Of a DNA stretch of 64,000 bases, positions 38,870-49,999 are shown piece by piece. The notes beneath the pieces were generated by a model, which had not been told where the DNA came from, did no database searches, and worked only from the letters and a program-made list of their open reading frames with translations. The stretch's first letter is position 1, and each line of letters opens with the position of its first letter. Origin of the DNA: Monoplex corrugatus (Eukaryota > Mollusca > Gastropoda > Littorinimorpha > Ranellidae); assembly GCA_030674185.1 (NCBI GenBank), contig CM060312.1, positions 4,471,740 through 4,535,739 on the forward strand, read 5' to 3'. Both the position numbers and the translations under genes were made by a program.

Positions 38870-40800
38870 ACGACATTACTGTGTTCGTTTGTTATGCTGT
38901 TACTGACAGCTTGTAGGCCCCCTATGACAGCAAGGACATTACTGTATTCTTTTGTCACAGTTATTGGTTAACTGGCAAAATGCTTGACCAACAGGACATT
39001 ACTGTATTCTTTTGTCACAGTTATTGGTTAACTGGCAAAATGCTTGACCAACAGGACATTACTGTATTCTTTTGTCACAGTTATTGCTTAACTGGCAAAA
39101 TGCTTGACCAACAGGACATTACTGTATTCTTTTGTCACAGTTATTTGTTAATTGGCAAAATGCTTGACCAATAGGACATCACTGTATTCTTTTGTCACAG
39201 TTATTGCTTAACTGGCAAAATGTTTGACCACAAGAACATTACTGTGTTGTTTTGTCACAGTTAACTGGCAAAATGTTTGACCACAAGGACATTACTGTAT
39301 TGTTTTGTCACAGTTACTGTTAACTGGCAAAATGTTTGACCACAAGGACATTACTGTATTGTTTTGTCACAGTTACTGTTAACTGGCAAAATGTTTGACC
39401 ACAAGGACATTACTGTATTGTTTTGTCACAGTTAACTGGCAAAATGTTTGACCACAAGGACATTACTGTATTGTTTTGTCACAGTTACTGTTAACTGGCA
39501 AAATGTTTGACCACAAGGACATTACTGTATTGTTTTGTCACAGTTAACTGGCAAAATGTTTGACCACAAGGACATTACTGTATTGTTTTGTCACAGCCAC
39601 TGTTAACTGGCGAAATGTTTGACCACAAGGACATTACTGTATTGTTTTGTCACAGCCACTGTTAACTGGCAAAATGTTTGACCACAAGGACATTACTGTA
39701 TTGTTTTGTCACAGCCACTGTTAACTGGCAAAATGTTTGACCACAAGGACATTACTGTATTGTTTTGTCACAGTTACTGTTAACTGGCAAAATGTTTAAA
39801 CCACAAGGACATTACTGTATTTTGTCACAGTTACTGTTAACTGGCAAAATGTTTGACCACAAGGACATTACTATATTGTTTTGTCACAGTTACTGTTAAC
39901 TGGCAAAATGTTTGACCACAAGGACATTACTATATTGTTTTGTCACAGTTACTGTTAACTGGCAAAATGTTTGACCACAAGGACATTACTATATTGTTTT
40001 GTCACAGTTACTGTTAACTGGCAAAATGTTTGACCACAAGGACATTACTATATTGTTTTGTCACAGTTACTGTTAACTGGCAAAATGTTTAAACCACAAG
40101 GACATTACTGTATTGTTTTGTCACAGTTACTGTTAACTGGCAAAATGTTTGACCACAAGGACATTACTATATTGTTTTGTCACAGTTACTGTTAACTGGC
40201 AAAATGTTTGACCACAAGGACATTACTGTATTTTGTCACAGTTACTGTTAACTGGCAAAATGTTTGACCACAAGGACATTACTATATTGTTTTGTCACAG
40301 TTACTGTTAACTGGCAAAATGTTTGACCACAAGGACATTACTATATTGTTTTGTCACAGTTACTGTTAACTGGCAAAATGTTTGACCACAAGGACATTAC
40401 TATATTGTTTTGTCACAGTTACTGTTAACTGGCAAAATGTTTGACCACAAGGACATTACTATATTGTTTTGTCACAGTTACTGTTAACTGGCAAAATGTT
40501 TAAACCACAAGGACATTACTGTATTGTTTTGTCACAGTTACTGTTAACTGGCAAAATGTTTAAACCACAAGGACATTACTGTATTGTTTTGTCACAGTTA
40601 ACTGGCAGACTGCCATAACAACAAGGATTTGGTGCATTCATGCTGTTTATGATAAATTGTATTTCCTCAAATACATTACTGCATTGATTGGTCATGCTGT
40701 TACTGGTAAATTGCCTGCTATAACATCAGGGAAATTACTGCGTTCGTTTATGGTGTTCTTGGGAAAGAGTATGTCCTCAAGGATATTATCATTTTCAGTC
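38870..40800. repeat. 59/60-bp minisatellite, about 29 core copies
   Basis: The core unit aaggacattactgtattgtt is followed by ttgtcacagttactgttaac and tggcaaaatgtttgaccac. The left end (38930-39240) uses a 60-bp type with 'gcttgaccaacagg'. Later blocks carry a 7-bp deletion (cacagttaactgg), 'cacagccactg', or 'actatattg'. Degenerate copies outside the core (38870-38930, 40612-40800) mark old edges. Confidence 0.95.
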
Positions 40801-41083
40801 TTCACTCTATCACTAGAGGTGTATTGATTTGCCATACTGTTGCTTGCAAATTAAATGGCAGAATTGCTCCTTTGGCATGATTGCAGAAGCTGGAAAAGCA
40901 GGCTTCAGGGACAGCAGGCGACCGGCCAGCCACTGTGTCCATTCCCCATGCTGTTTCTTTGCTCTCTCCCATGCGCATTGCTTCCATGTCAGAGGTGGGT
41001 CCCGGTCTTCTTCATAAAATTGATAATTATGCTGTGTGTTAAAAAAAAACAAAACAGCCAGTAATAGTTAAATGCATTCTACT
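40801..41083. other. Spacer, nothing recognised
   Basis: Unique-looking sequence ending in an A-run before a MITE. Confidence 0.4.
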
Positions 41084-41160
41084 TTAACTCTTGGACTTCC
41101 TTAGCCTGCGTATCAGCTTTGTGAAACTGGTGGATAGGCTGAGAGAATGGAAGCGTTTAA
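41084..41160. mobile_element. Short piggyBac-like MITE (77 bp)
   Basis: TTAA at both ends (41084-41087, 41157-41160). The ends ctcttggacttccttagcctg and caggctgagagaatggaagcg (shown approximately complementary, with mismatches) match the outer arms of the longer family members. Only the terminal hairpin remains. Confidence 0.65.
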
Positions 41161-41404
41161 CAGGAATAGCACATTTTTAATTTTGTGCTTGACTGTATTA
41201 AATCTGTCAAAAAATGGAGCTCTTGAAGATATGAAGTATGTCATTGTCAAATGGTGCAGCTTTGATTTGGCACTTTATTGTGAACTGTGACATGCACATA
41301 TGCACATAAACACATGCTTTGTTATTTTCCAGTCTCCTAGTCCTGTTTGTTTCAAGGTTATATTCATGCACACAGACTTACAATTACATGCCGTAGTGAA
41401 ATTG

Positions 41405-41493
41405 TGAAGAGCAGATTTAGCTCAGAAAGTGAGCGTGCTTTTTGTTATTAAGCAGATTTAGCTCAGAAAGTGAGCATGCTTTTTGTTATTAAG
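41405..41493. repeat. 42-bp direct duplication
   Basis: 'gcagatttagctcagaaagtgagcgtgctttttgttattaa' occurs twice in tandem with one change. Confidence 0.9.
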
Positions 41494-41715
41494 CTTACCA
41501 GCATTTGTCATGACATTTTTTTTTCTCTTTCATCCTCTGATTTGGTGATGACTTGTTAACTACAGTCAGGCATACAGAGAGAGAGAGAGAGATTTACTGT
41601 GCAGCACATTCTCTAGTCTGTGTGTGTCTCCTAATGGCAGCTGGTCTGTTGGACACATCTGCAAAGAGCACAGTGTGTATTGTTGTGACTTAGAGACATT
41701 GTATGATTGTACAGA

Positions 41716-43290
41716 CTGAACATTGACATCAGTTAAGCTTGACTGGTACACCATGGACCACTGAACATTGACATTAGTTAAGCTTGACTGGTACACCATG
41801 GACCACTGAACATTGACATCAGTTAAGCTTGACTGGTACACCATGGACCACTGAACATTGACATCAGTTAAGCTTGACTGGTACACCATGGACCACTGAA
41901 CATTGACATCAGTTAAGTTTGACTGGTACACCATGGACTACTGAACATTGACATCAGTTAAGTTTGACTGGTACACCATGGACTACTGAACATTGACATC
42001 AGTTAAGTTTGACTGGTACACCATGGACTACTGAACATTGACATCAGTTAAGTTTGACTGGTACACCATGGACTACTGAACATTGACATCAGTTAAGCTT
42101 GACTGGTACACCATGGACTACTGAACATTGACATCAGTTAAGCTTGACTGGTACTCAGTGGACTACTGAACATTGACATCAGTTAAGCTTGACTGGTACT
42201 CAGTGGACTACTGAACATTGACATCAGTTAAGCTTGACTGGTACTCAGTGGACTACTGAACATTGACATCAGTTAAGCTTGACTGGTACTCAGTGGACTA
42301 CTGAACATTGACATCAGTTAAGCTTGACTGGTACACCATGGACTACTGAACATTGACATCAGTTAAGCTTGACTGGTACTCAGTGGACTACTGAACATTG
42401 ACATCAGTTAAGTTTAACTGGTACACCATGGACCACTGAACATTGACATCAGTTAAGCTTGACTGGTACACCATGGACCACTGAACATTGACATCAGTTA
42501 AGCTTGACTGGTACACCATGGACTACTGAACATTGACATCAGTTAAGCTTGACTGGTACACCATGGACCACTGAACATTGACACCAGTTAAGCTTGACTG
42601 GTACGCCATGGACCACTGAACATTGACATCAGTTAAGCTTGACTGGTACGCCATGGACCACTGAACATTGACATCAGTTAAGCTTGACTGGTACGCCATG
42701 GACCACTGAACATTGACATCAGTTAAGCTTGACTGGTACGCCATGGACCACTGAACATTGACATCAGTTAAGTTTGACTGGTACACCATGGACCACTGAA
42801 CATTGACATCAGTTAAGCTTGACTGGTACGCCATGGACCACTGAACATTGACATCAGTTAAGTTTGACTGGTACACCATGGACTACTGAACATTGACATC
42901 AGTTAAGTTTGACTGGTACACCATGGACTACTGAACATTGACATCAGTTAAGTTTGACTGGTACACCATGGACTACTGAACATTGACATCAGTTAAGTTT
43001 GACTGGTACACCATGGACTACTGAACATTGACATCAGTTAAGCTTGACTGGTACTCAGTGGACTACTGAACATTGACATCAGTTAAGTTTGACTGGTACA
43101 CCATGGACTACTGAACATTGACATCAGTTAAGTTTGACTGGTACACCATGGACTACTGAACATTGACATCAGTTAAGCTTGACTGGTACTCAGTGGACCA
43201 CTGAACATTGACATCAGTTAAGCTTGACTGGTACACCATGGACTACTGAACATTGACATCAGTTAAGCTTGACTGGTATGCAGTGGACCA
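41716..43290. repeat. 45-bp minisatellite, exactly 35 copies, no indels
   Basis: The unit is ctgaacattgacatcagtta then agcttgactggtacaccatggacca. 'ctgaacattg' recurs every 45 bp from 41716 to the last unit ending 43290, with no length change. Variants (accatggacca, accatggacta, actcagtggacta, acgccatggacca) occur in blocks. Because 45 is a multiple of 3, the minus strand reads a constant 15-residue repeat (MVYQSSLTDVNVQWS). The 'gactactg' variant makes an in-frame TAG in many units, arguing against coding. Confidence 0.97.
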
Positions 43291-43535
43291 CTGACTGGGA
43301 TGTCATGTATTTAAACCTCCATTGGTTTAAAAAAAAAAAAGACTGGAATTTTTCTGACCTGACTGGCTCCTACACAGAACTAAGTTTGCTATAAGCAATT
43401 GGGAAGGTTAGGACCACGCAATTGAACCTCATTTGCTTTATGGATGCATCACTGACTGAATGTTGCTTAGATTAACTGACCAACACTGCAGGTGTCTGTA
43501 TCTTTTTAGCCTAGTTAACACCAGGACAGTAAGCA
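43291..43535. other. Spacer, nothing recognised
   Basis: Contains an A-run at 43330. No repeat or gene recognised. Confidence 0.4.
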
Positions 43536-44356
43536 TTGAGATTGTAAGCATTGACTTCATCCCTGTCATGGTCTCAATCCTAGATGGAACTTAGTAAGCA
43601 TTGAGTACAGCCTTGTCACACAGTCTCAGTCCTAGCGGAACTCCATTGGTATTGAGTACAGCCTTGTCACGCAGTCTCGGTCCTAAATGGAACTCCATGA
43701 AAATTATGTGCAGCCTTGTCATGTAGTCTCAGTCCTAGATGAAACTCTGTAAGTGTTGAGTACAGCCTTGTCATGCAGTCTCAGTCCTAGGCGGAACTCC
43801 ATTGGTATTGAGTACAGCCTTGTCACGCAGTCTCAGTCCTAAATGGAACTCCATAAAAATTATGTGCAGCGTTGTCATGTAGTCTCAGTCCTAGATGAAA
43901 CTCCATAAGCGTTGAGTACAAGCCTTGTCATGCAGTCTCAGCCCTAGATGGAACTTGTTAAGTATTGAGTACAGCCTTGTCACACAGTCTCAGTCCTAAA
44001 TGGAACTCCATAAAAATTATTACAGCCTTATCATGCAGTCTCAATCCTGGATGGAACTCCATAAAAATTACATACAGCCTTGTCATGCAGTTTCAGTCCT
44101 AGAGGGAACTTCACAAAAATTAAGTACAGCCTTTTCATACAGTCTGAGTCTTAGATGGAACTCTGTTATTATTGAGTACAGCCTTATGCAGTCTCAATCC
44201 TAGATGGAACTCCACAGCATCGTTACCTTGAATTCATGAGTCATCATAGCTTCATGAAGATTGTCCCAGATTTTGTGACCTTTCATGACCTGATCTTGTG
44301 GTGACCTCTGTGTTGGTTTCCTCTTCTGCTTTCTTGCCGTAGGTGGGTTTAGTTTG
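43536..44356. repeat. Dispersed repeat R, copy 2, with internal tandem array
   Basis: About 11 degenerate units of 55-70 bp, core 'agtacagccttgtcatgcagtctcagtcctagatggaactcc' (given in parts: agtacagccttgtcatgcag, tctcagtcctagatggaact). The last unit continues into 'agattgtcccagattttgtgacctttcatg...ggtgggttta', the same right part as copy 1 at 11258-11412, which has only one unit. The array therefore grew inside a dispersed repeat. Confidence 0.75.
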
Positions 44357-44414
44357 GGTCAGTGTTGTGATGGTTCATGGGAACTGTTGGTGGAAGGCTG
44401 TGGTGGAGGTCTTC

Positions 44415-45469
44415 TTAACTCACTCGGTACGACGGAACGCTATAGCGGTCGCGATGAAAGGCACAGTTGCGTACGACGGAACGCTATAGCGGTATTGATA
44501 ATTAAAATTTTTTCGATGCTCCCCTCTAGACCTTGCACGCCTGCCATAGCCACACTGGTCATTGCAAACATGTCAAGGGGTAGGTTGCTTCGTGAGATTC
44601 CGTAGCCATACACTCGTCAGGAAACGATTGACTTCGGCACCCCATGACGACTGGTAATCTGCATTCGTGTCGAAAATGCCGTCGCAGGCGAGTACGAGTT
44701 TTCATTCGCGACGACGGCGTTTTACTGATGCTGAAGTGATTGAAGTGCTTCAAACTGAAGGGTTGGACATCGAGGAGTATGCTAAAGATAATGATGAAAG
44801 TGTATCAAGTGATGGAAGCTGCCAGCAAGAAGGTACTGACAGTGACCTAGTTTCAGACGACAGTGAAGTGGGAGGGAGGTGGGCGTACACGTCACGATAG
44901 GCGAGCAGTCAGCAAGCCAAGTACAGTGAGTCACATGTCTGATGGAGGTTTCATTCACTTTTCTATGGATGACTGGCACGAACATTTTAGTTTTTCTCCC
45001 ATTTTGCCTCCTTCGCTGGCTCTTGTGGCCTGCATGTCTCATTCGAGTGCCACGCCCCCATAACTCCCCTGTGTAACAATTTGTAACATTTATTCATATA
45101 ATATCACTAATAATCTTTTTTTTTTACCCTGAGCAAAGTCTAGCCTACTTTATTCATGTTGTTTTGTGCATACAAAGACCCTTCTCCACCTTTGACTGTG
45201 TTCATGGAGCTGATCAAAGTGTGTAACTGTACGGTGATCCTGACCACAAAATTTGGGGTATTTTCAACGTTGGCACATGAAGAAGAAAAATTCAAGGAAA
45301 AACTTCAATTTTTTGGCATGAACTAACCCAGCATGTAAATATTGAGATCTGAAAGTTTCATTTTGTTCCTTTATGTTTTGTATTTTTTGTGATTTTTTTC
45401 CTAACCCTTCAAAATGGGCCGTCCCTGGGGAAACGCAAGGGGAAAAACTATCCGTACCGAGTGAGTTAA
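44415..45469 (+). mobile_element. Non-autonomous piggyBac-like element, complete ends
   Basis: TTAA at 44415-44418 and 45466-45469. Perfect 13-bp terminal inverted repeats are CTCACTCGGTACG (44419-44431) and CGTACCGAGTGAG (45453-45465). A subterminal repeat 'tacgacggaacgctatagcggt' (in two parts: tacgacggaacg, ctatagcggt) occurs at about 44428 and 44473. At 1055 bp including the TTAAs it is far too short for a full transposase (about 600 codons), so it is an internally deleted copy. The ends differ from the CCCTTTGACTCCC MITEs, so this is a second TTAA family. Confidence 0.85.
44676..44900 (+). pseudogene. Truncated N-terminus of a piggyBac-type transposase (probable)
   Basis: The first ATG, at 44676, opens 74 codons: a basic start with RRRRFTDAEVIEVLQ, then an acidic serine-rich stretch (DNDESVSSDGS, SDLVSDDSEV). 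piggyBac transposases typically begin with a short acidic, Ser/Asp-rich disordered region, so this fits. The DDD catalytic domain is missing. The frame ends in a stop at 44898-44900. Another short frame, 'FIHFSMDDWHEHFSFSP' near 44950, may be a later remnant. Identity rests mainly on the surrounding element. Confidence 0.55.
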
Positions 45470-45900
45470 CAGGGGGTCCCTTGGTCTGGCTGCATAACTT
45501 AGGGATTACCATTTTAAGTAGGGAGCTTTGTGGGCTCTGTTAAACTACACCATAGTGACCCCTCAGCAGTGAAGGATCTCCTCTTGTAGGTGACCCTGTG
45601 GCAGCTTAACATCCTTAGCTCCTATGGGCTCCCTGACCCTGCAATTTCCACTAGATGAACTTGGGGTTGATGGCGTGATGTGGAGGTGGAATCAGTGGTG
45701 TGGGATCAGTGTCTGTCATGTGCGCAAGGTGGTGCGTGCTCTTGATTTTGTGTCGTGTGCATGGAGTGATGTATGCATGAGTTTTATGTTGCGTGCGGAA
45801 GGAAATTTTGTGTGTGCATGTGTGGTAGGATTGAGTTTTTGGAAAACAGCTCACCCAAGTTGAAAATTAAAGGCAGAATAGGTTTTGCTAGTCAGTCTCC
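45470..45900. other. Spacer, nothing recognised
   Basis: Unique-looking sequence with no supported gene. Confidence 0.4.
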
Positions 45901-45904
45901 AAAA

Positions 45905-46410
45905 ACAACCGCCTAGAGAAAGGAGGAGAAGAAAAAGAACAAGAAGAAACCGAAAATGTTGTGAAGAAAAGGAGAAACAAAGAAAAAGAGAAGAAAGAAA
46001 GAATTAGATAAAGGAGAAGAAGAAGAAGAAGAGGAAGGAGAAGAAAACGGTGAGAAAGAAAAAGGAGAAAAAGAAGAAGAAAAAAAGAAGAAAAATAAAA
46101 AAAGGCGAAAAATAAGGATAAGGAGGAAAAGGAGACGAGGAAGAAGGAGACGAAGAGGGAGACGAGGAAGAAGGAGACAAAGAGGGAGATGAGGAAAAAA
46201 GCGACAGGGAAAAAGGAGACGAGGAAGGAGACGAGGAAGAAGGAGACGAGGAAGAAGGAGATGAAGAGGGAAATGAGGAAAAAGGAAACGAGGAAGAAAG
46301 AGACGAGGAAGAAGGAGACGAGGAAGAAGAAAAGAAAAGAAAGAGAAGCAGGGGACGAGGAATAGGAGGAAGAGGGAGGAGAAAACGAAGGAGGAGAGAA
46401 AGAGTATGAA
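45905..46410. repeat. 500-bp polypurine (GA-rich) tract
   Basis: The plus strand is almost entirely A and G, with hexanucleotide-like units 'gaggaagaaggagac' repeated in 46100-46320. Long R/Y tracts can form triplex (H-DNA). Open frames on the minus strand (Ser/Phe/Leu-rich) are artefacts. Confidence 0.9.
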
Positions 46411-46624
46411 GGTGCGTGGTTGTGTATGTTGCATGTTGTATGAGTGATGGGTGAAAGTTAGTAATAATAAATGTAAAAAAAAGAATATATCGCAGTTTGT
46501 TTAGTGCCATTGGTTGGAAGGAGTGCGTGCTGTTGCGTGATGGACGAATGCTTTTTGCATGTGTTTGAGCGCGTGAACATATGTAACAAAAGCATGACAG
46601 TGTCACTGAGGTGGTGCAGATATA

Positions 46625-46865
46625 TACGACTTAGTCTGATTGCCACCTAACCCTTGTGGTTGGGGGTCTGTCTGTGGATATATTGTGCCCAGTGTGTGAA
46701 TGCCATCTAACTCATGTGGTTGGGGGTCTGTGTCTGTGGAGATACTATGCCCAGTCTGTGAATGCCACCTTACCCTTGTGGTTGGGGGTCTGTGTCTGTG
46801 GAGATATGCCCTGTCTGTGAATGCCATCTAACCCATGCGGTTAGGAGTCTCTGTGGGTATACTGT
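46625..46865. repeat. Tandem repeat, about 60 bp x 4
   Basis: 'gtgaatgccacctaacccttgtggttgggggtctgtgtctgtggagatactatgcccagtct' with small variation, four copies, the last degenerate. Confidence 0.9.
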
Positions 46866-47224
46866 GCCCAATCATCTTGGTTTTGGCTTGAATGTTCTCC
46901 AAATGAATTGAAACTGATAAATGCCTCATTGCTTGTTGTCTCACACCATAATTAGTTGCTGGTGTCATCATAATATCAGAACGAACAAATTCAATTGAGA
47001 TGCTAATGGCTAGCCATGTAATGATTAGAAACCTGATTAAAGTAGCAAACTCAGTAATAAATCCTGCTGATTTGTTGCCATTCATAACAGCTGTATTCAA
47101 AGAAACCAAAATGCGTAATGCATTTGTCATTTGAAATTTTTACAATAAAATACATTGTTATGAGATAAAATGTCTTACACTGACTAGTGTTTGCACATTG
47201 AATTAATGATTATCATGTTTATAA
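46866..47224. other. AT-rich spacer, nothing recognised
   Basis: No repeat or gene recognised before the LINE 3' end. Confidence 0.4.
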
Positions 47225-47298
47225 TAATTAATAATTACAATATTTATATAGCGCAAAATCTTGATAAAATCAAATCTAAGCGCTGAAGCAGACACACA

Positions 47299-47338
<40 letters not shown>

Positions 47339-47345
47339 CACACAT

Positions 47346-47413
<68 letters not shown>

Positions 47414-49470
47414 CACACACACACACACACGCATGGCTATAAATGGGGAGAAAGAATAAAAGCAATAAAAGCAAGAATAAAAGCAATGGAAAATTATAGA
47501 GAGCATAGCATATACAATTATATATTATAACCATGTGATTCCCCTCCGAGCGGAGACAGGCTGCAGAGGGGGGAGGGGGGGTTGAGTGAGGTTAGGATTT
47601 TATGCAGAGGAGAAAAGGTGAGTTTTGAGAGCGGACTTGAAGGAGACAAAAGTAGGTTGCTGACGGACTGAGAGAGGAAGTTTGTTCCAGGAGAGTGGAC
47701 CAGAAACAGAGAAGGCTCGTGGACCATAGGTATTGAGCTTAGTGCGTGGAAAGTGAAAAGTCAGAGGATCGGAGGCAGAGCGGAGGGTACGTGAGGGAAC
47801 ATAGATCTCAAGTAGGCTTGACAGGTAATCGGGGGCTGCGTTATTGAGGCTTTTGTAGCACATGGTGTCTAGTTTGTATTGTATGCGCTTTGATACAGGG
47901 AGCCAGTGAAGTTGTGCCAGGAGAGGAGATATGTGGTCAGCTTTTTTCTTTTTGAGTACAAGGCGTACAGCATTGTTTTGAATGCGCTGTAGGATGTGAA
48001 TGGTGGAGGCAGGAAGACCAGACAGGAGTGAATTGCAATAGTCAATGCGAGACATTATGAAGGAGAGAACGAGTTTTGCAGTTGTTTCCACAGAGAGATA
48101 CTTCCTGATCAGCCTTATACGATGGAGATGATAGTAGCAAGATCTGGCAGTTTGAGAAACATAGTTGTTCATGGAGAGGGTAGAGTCAATGCAGACACCA
48201 AGGTTTTTAGCTGAATCAGAAATTGGGACTGATGTGTTACATAATGGGAGAGAAAGAGGAGGCAGCTGAGAAAGTTTCTGACGGGTGCCAATGAGGATAG
48301 CTTCTGTCTTGTCGTCATTAAGCTGAAGTTTATTGTGTGTCATCCAGTTCTTAATGTCCGAGTAACACTCAGTGGTGCGAGTCAACAGGCGCTGTATATT
48401 ATCAGGTGAGTCACTGTCTTGAAGTTGGGTGTCATCAGCATAGAAGTGGTGTTTTATAGAGTGGGAGTTGATGATGGTGGACAGGGGGGAGGTGTAAAGA
48501 GTGAAAAGAACAGGGCCAAGGACAGATCCTTGTGGAACACCACAGGTCAGGTATGCAGGTTGAGAGTAAGTGCCATTGATGAGAACAGTTTGTTTTCTGT
48601 TTGATAGGTATGAAGTGAACCAGGACAGAGCAATGTCAGAGATGCCAAAAGTATGATGAAGTCTAGAAAGGAGAATACCATGATCAATGGTGTCAAAGGC
48701 TGCAGACAGATCAAGGAGTGTGAGGAGAGAGACTTTGCCAGTATCAGTTGCAAGGAGGAGATTGTTGAGAATGTGTAGTAGGGCAGTTTCAGTGCTATGG
48801 CATTGGCGGTAGGCTGACTGGAAAGGATTGAGGAGATTGTTGGCAGACAGGTGAGAGTTCAGCTGGTTGAGGACAACTTTTTCAAGGAGTTTCGACAAGA
48901 AAGAGAGATTAGAGATAGGCCGATAATTTTTCAGTTCATATGGGTCTAAATTGTGTTTCTTGAGGAGAGGGTGAACAGTAGCAGACTTGAAAGAATCTGG
49001 GACAGTTCCAGTTTGAAGAGAAGTGTTGATGATGTCAGTGATGAATGGGAGGAGAGTAGAGAGACAGTCGGAGTAGAGAGAACCTGGAAGAGGATCCAGT
49101 TCGCAGGTTTTGAACGACATGGATCTGATTGTGTTGAAAATTTCTTCTTGTGAGACTGGGGTAAAAGTAGTAAGAGGTGTGCCAGAGAAGGAAGGGTCAG
49201 GTGGGCATGGTTGACAGGGTGTCCTGTCAAGCCTGTCACGAAGAGTTTGTATTTTGGTGGTGAAATACTTGGAGAATACAGATGGGAGTTCTTCATTTGT
49301 ATGTTTTGTTGGGAGAGGTAAATCTTTTCGTATGCCAAGGAGATGATTCATGGTTGTAAAGAGTTCTTTTGAAGAAGAGGCATTCAGGATTTTGGTTTGG
49401 AAATAGCTTGTTTTTGCTGATGCAATGAGGGTGGATACTTTTGTTTTAGAGGCTTGTTTCCAGTTAGAAT
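47225..49470 (-). mobile_element. 5'-truncated L2/CR1-like LINE with CA-bearing 3' UTR
   Basis: The 3' terminus is 'aataattacaatatttatatagcgcaaaatc', followed inward by a (CA)n tract (47285-47430) preceded by a (CACG)n run, and the RT ORF. Two other copies (31853-32523, 51900-53413) share the same 3' UTR layout. The 5' edge is near 49470, where the reading frame runs into a stop in flanking DNA. Confidence 0.92.
47600..49470 (-). CDS. L2/CR1-like LINE reverse transcriptase, 5'-truncated but open
   Basis: Encodes an RNA-dependent DNA polymerase used in target-primed reverse transcription. The first Met (49351) gives 583 residues. The frame is open upstream to 49471, adding 'WKQASKTKV' and 'SSSKELFTT', so the true protein is longer and lacks its endonuclease domain. 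Counting from that Met: NYRPISNLSF at 142-151, motif A LLDLSAAFD at 212-220 (catalytic D214), motif B GVPQGSVLGP at 271-280, catalytic YADD at 304-307, thumb and C-terminal region with LHWLPVSKRI at 481-490, and end THLFSSA. No internal stop or frameshift, and all catalytic residues are kept, so this is a young insertion. Without a 5' half it cannot move by itself. L2 placement is from the style of these motifs. Confidence 0.93.
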
Positions 49471-49566
49471 CTTATGAATTAAGTTATAAAGTGGTCAGTA
49501 TCTCCACACAAAAACCTATTAGTATTACTCGGTATTAGGTTTGAGAAAACTCGACATCATATCCAT

Positions 49567-49750
49567 TGTTTTGTCTCCATCAGTCATAAAATAGGTCATG
49601 TTCTTACTTCAGGTCAGCCTAATTATACATATCACCTTTCCTTTTGCCCTATCTGTTTTGTCTCCATCAGTCATAAAATAGGTCATGTTCTTACTTCAGG
49701 TCAGCCTAATTATACATATCACCTTTCCTTTTGCCCTATCTGTTTTGTCA
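49567..49750. repeat. 87-bp tandem duplication
   Basis: 'tgttttgtctccatcagtca...cttttgccctatc' starts at 49567 and 49654 with identical sequence, and a third start at 49741 breaks off. Confidence 0.9.
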
Positions 49751-49814
49751 GTCACCCCAAACCGGCAGTTAATCACATGTGATAAAGAGGGCAAAACCGG
49801 GAAAAGACCAGAAT

Positions 49815-49877
49815 AGGCTGGATTTTCCAGAAAAGGCTGGACTTTCCAGAATAGGCTGGATTTTCCAGAAAAGGCTA
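49815..49877. repeat. About 21-bp tandem repeat, 3 copies
   Basis: 'ggctggattttccagaaaa' type units in tandem. Confidence 0.85.
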
Positions 49878-49999
49878 ACCCACCACAGTCTACTTTCAAG
49901 TTTATGCCTCATGTAATGATAGCCACACAGAAGATAGAATACAGTTTTCTGAAGAGCTAAGAGCTAAGAGCTAAGCGCCTGCATGGATAAGACCAAAGA

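Noticed and set aside
41566..42879. 15-residue repeat protein (MVYQSSLTDVNVQWS)
   Set aside because: In-frame TAG in the 'gactactg' units breaks it repeatedly. No signal for splicing around them.
45913..46606. Ser/Leu/Phe-rich minus-strand ORFs
   Set aside because: Translation of the polypurine/polypyrimidine tract.
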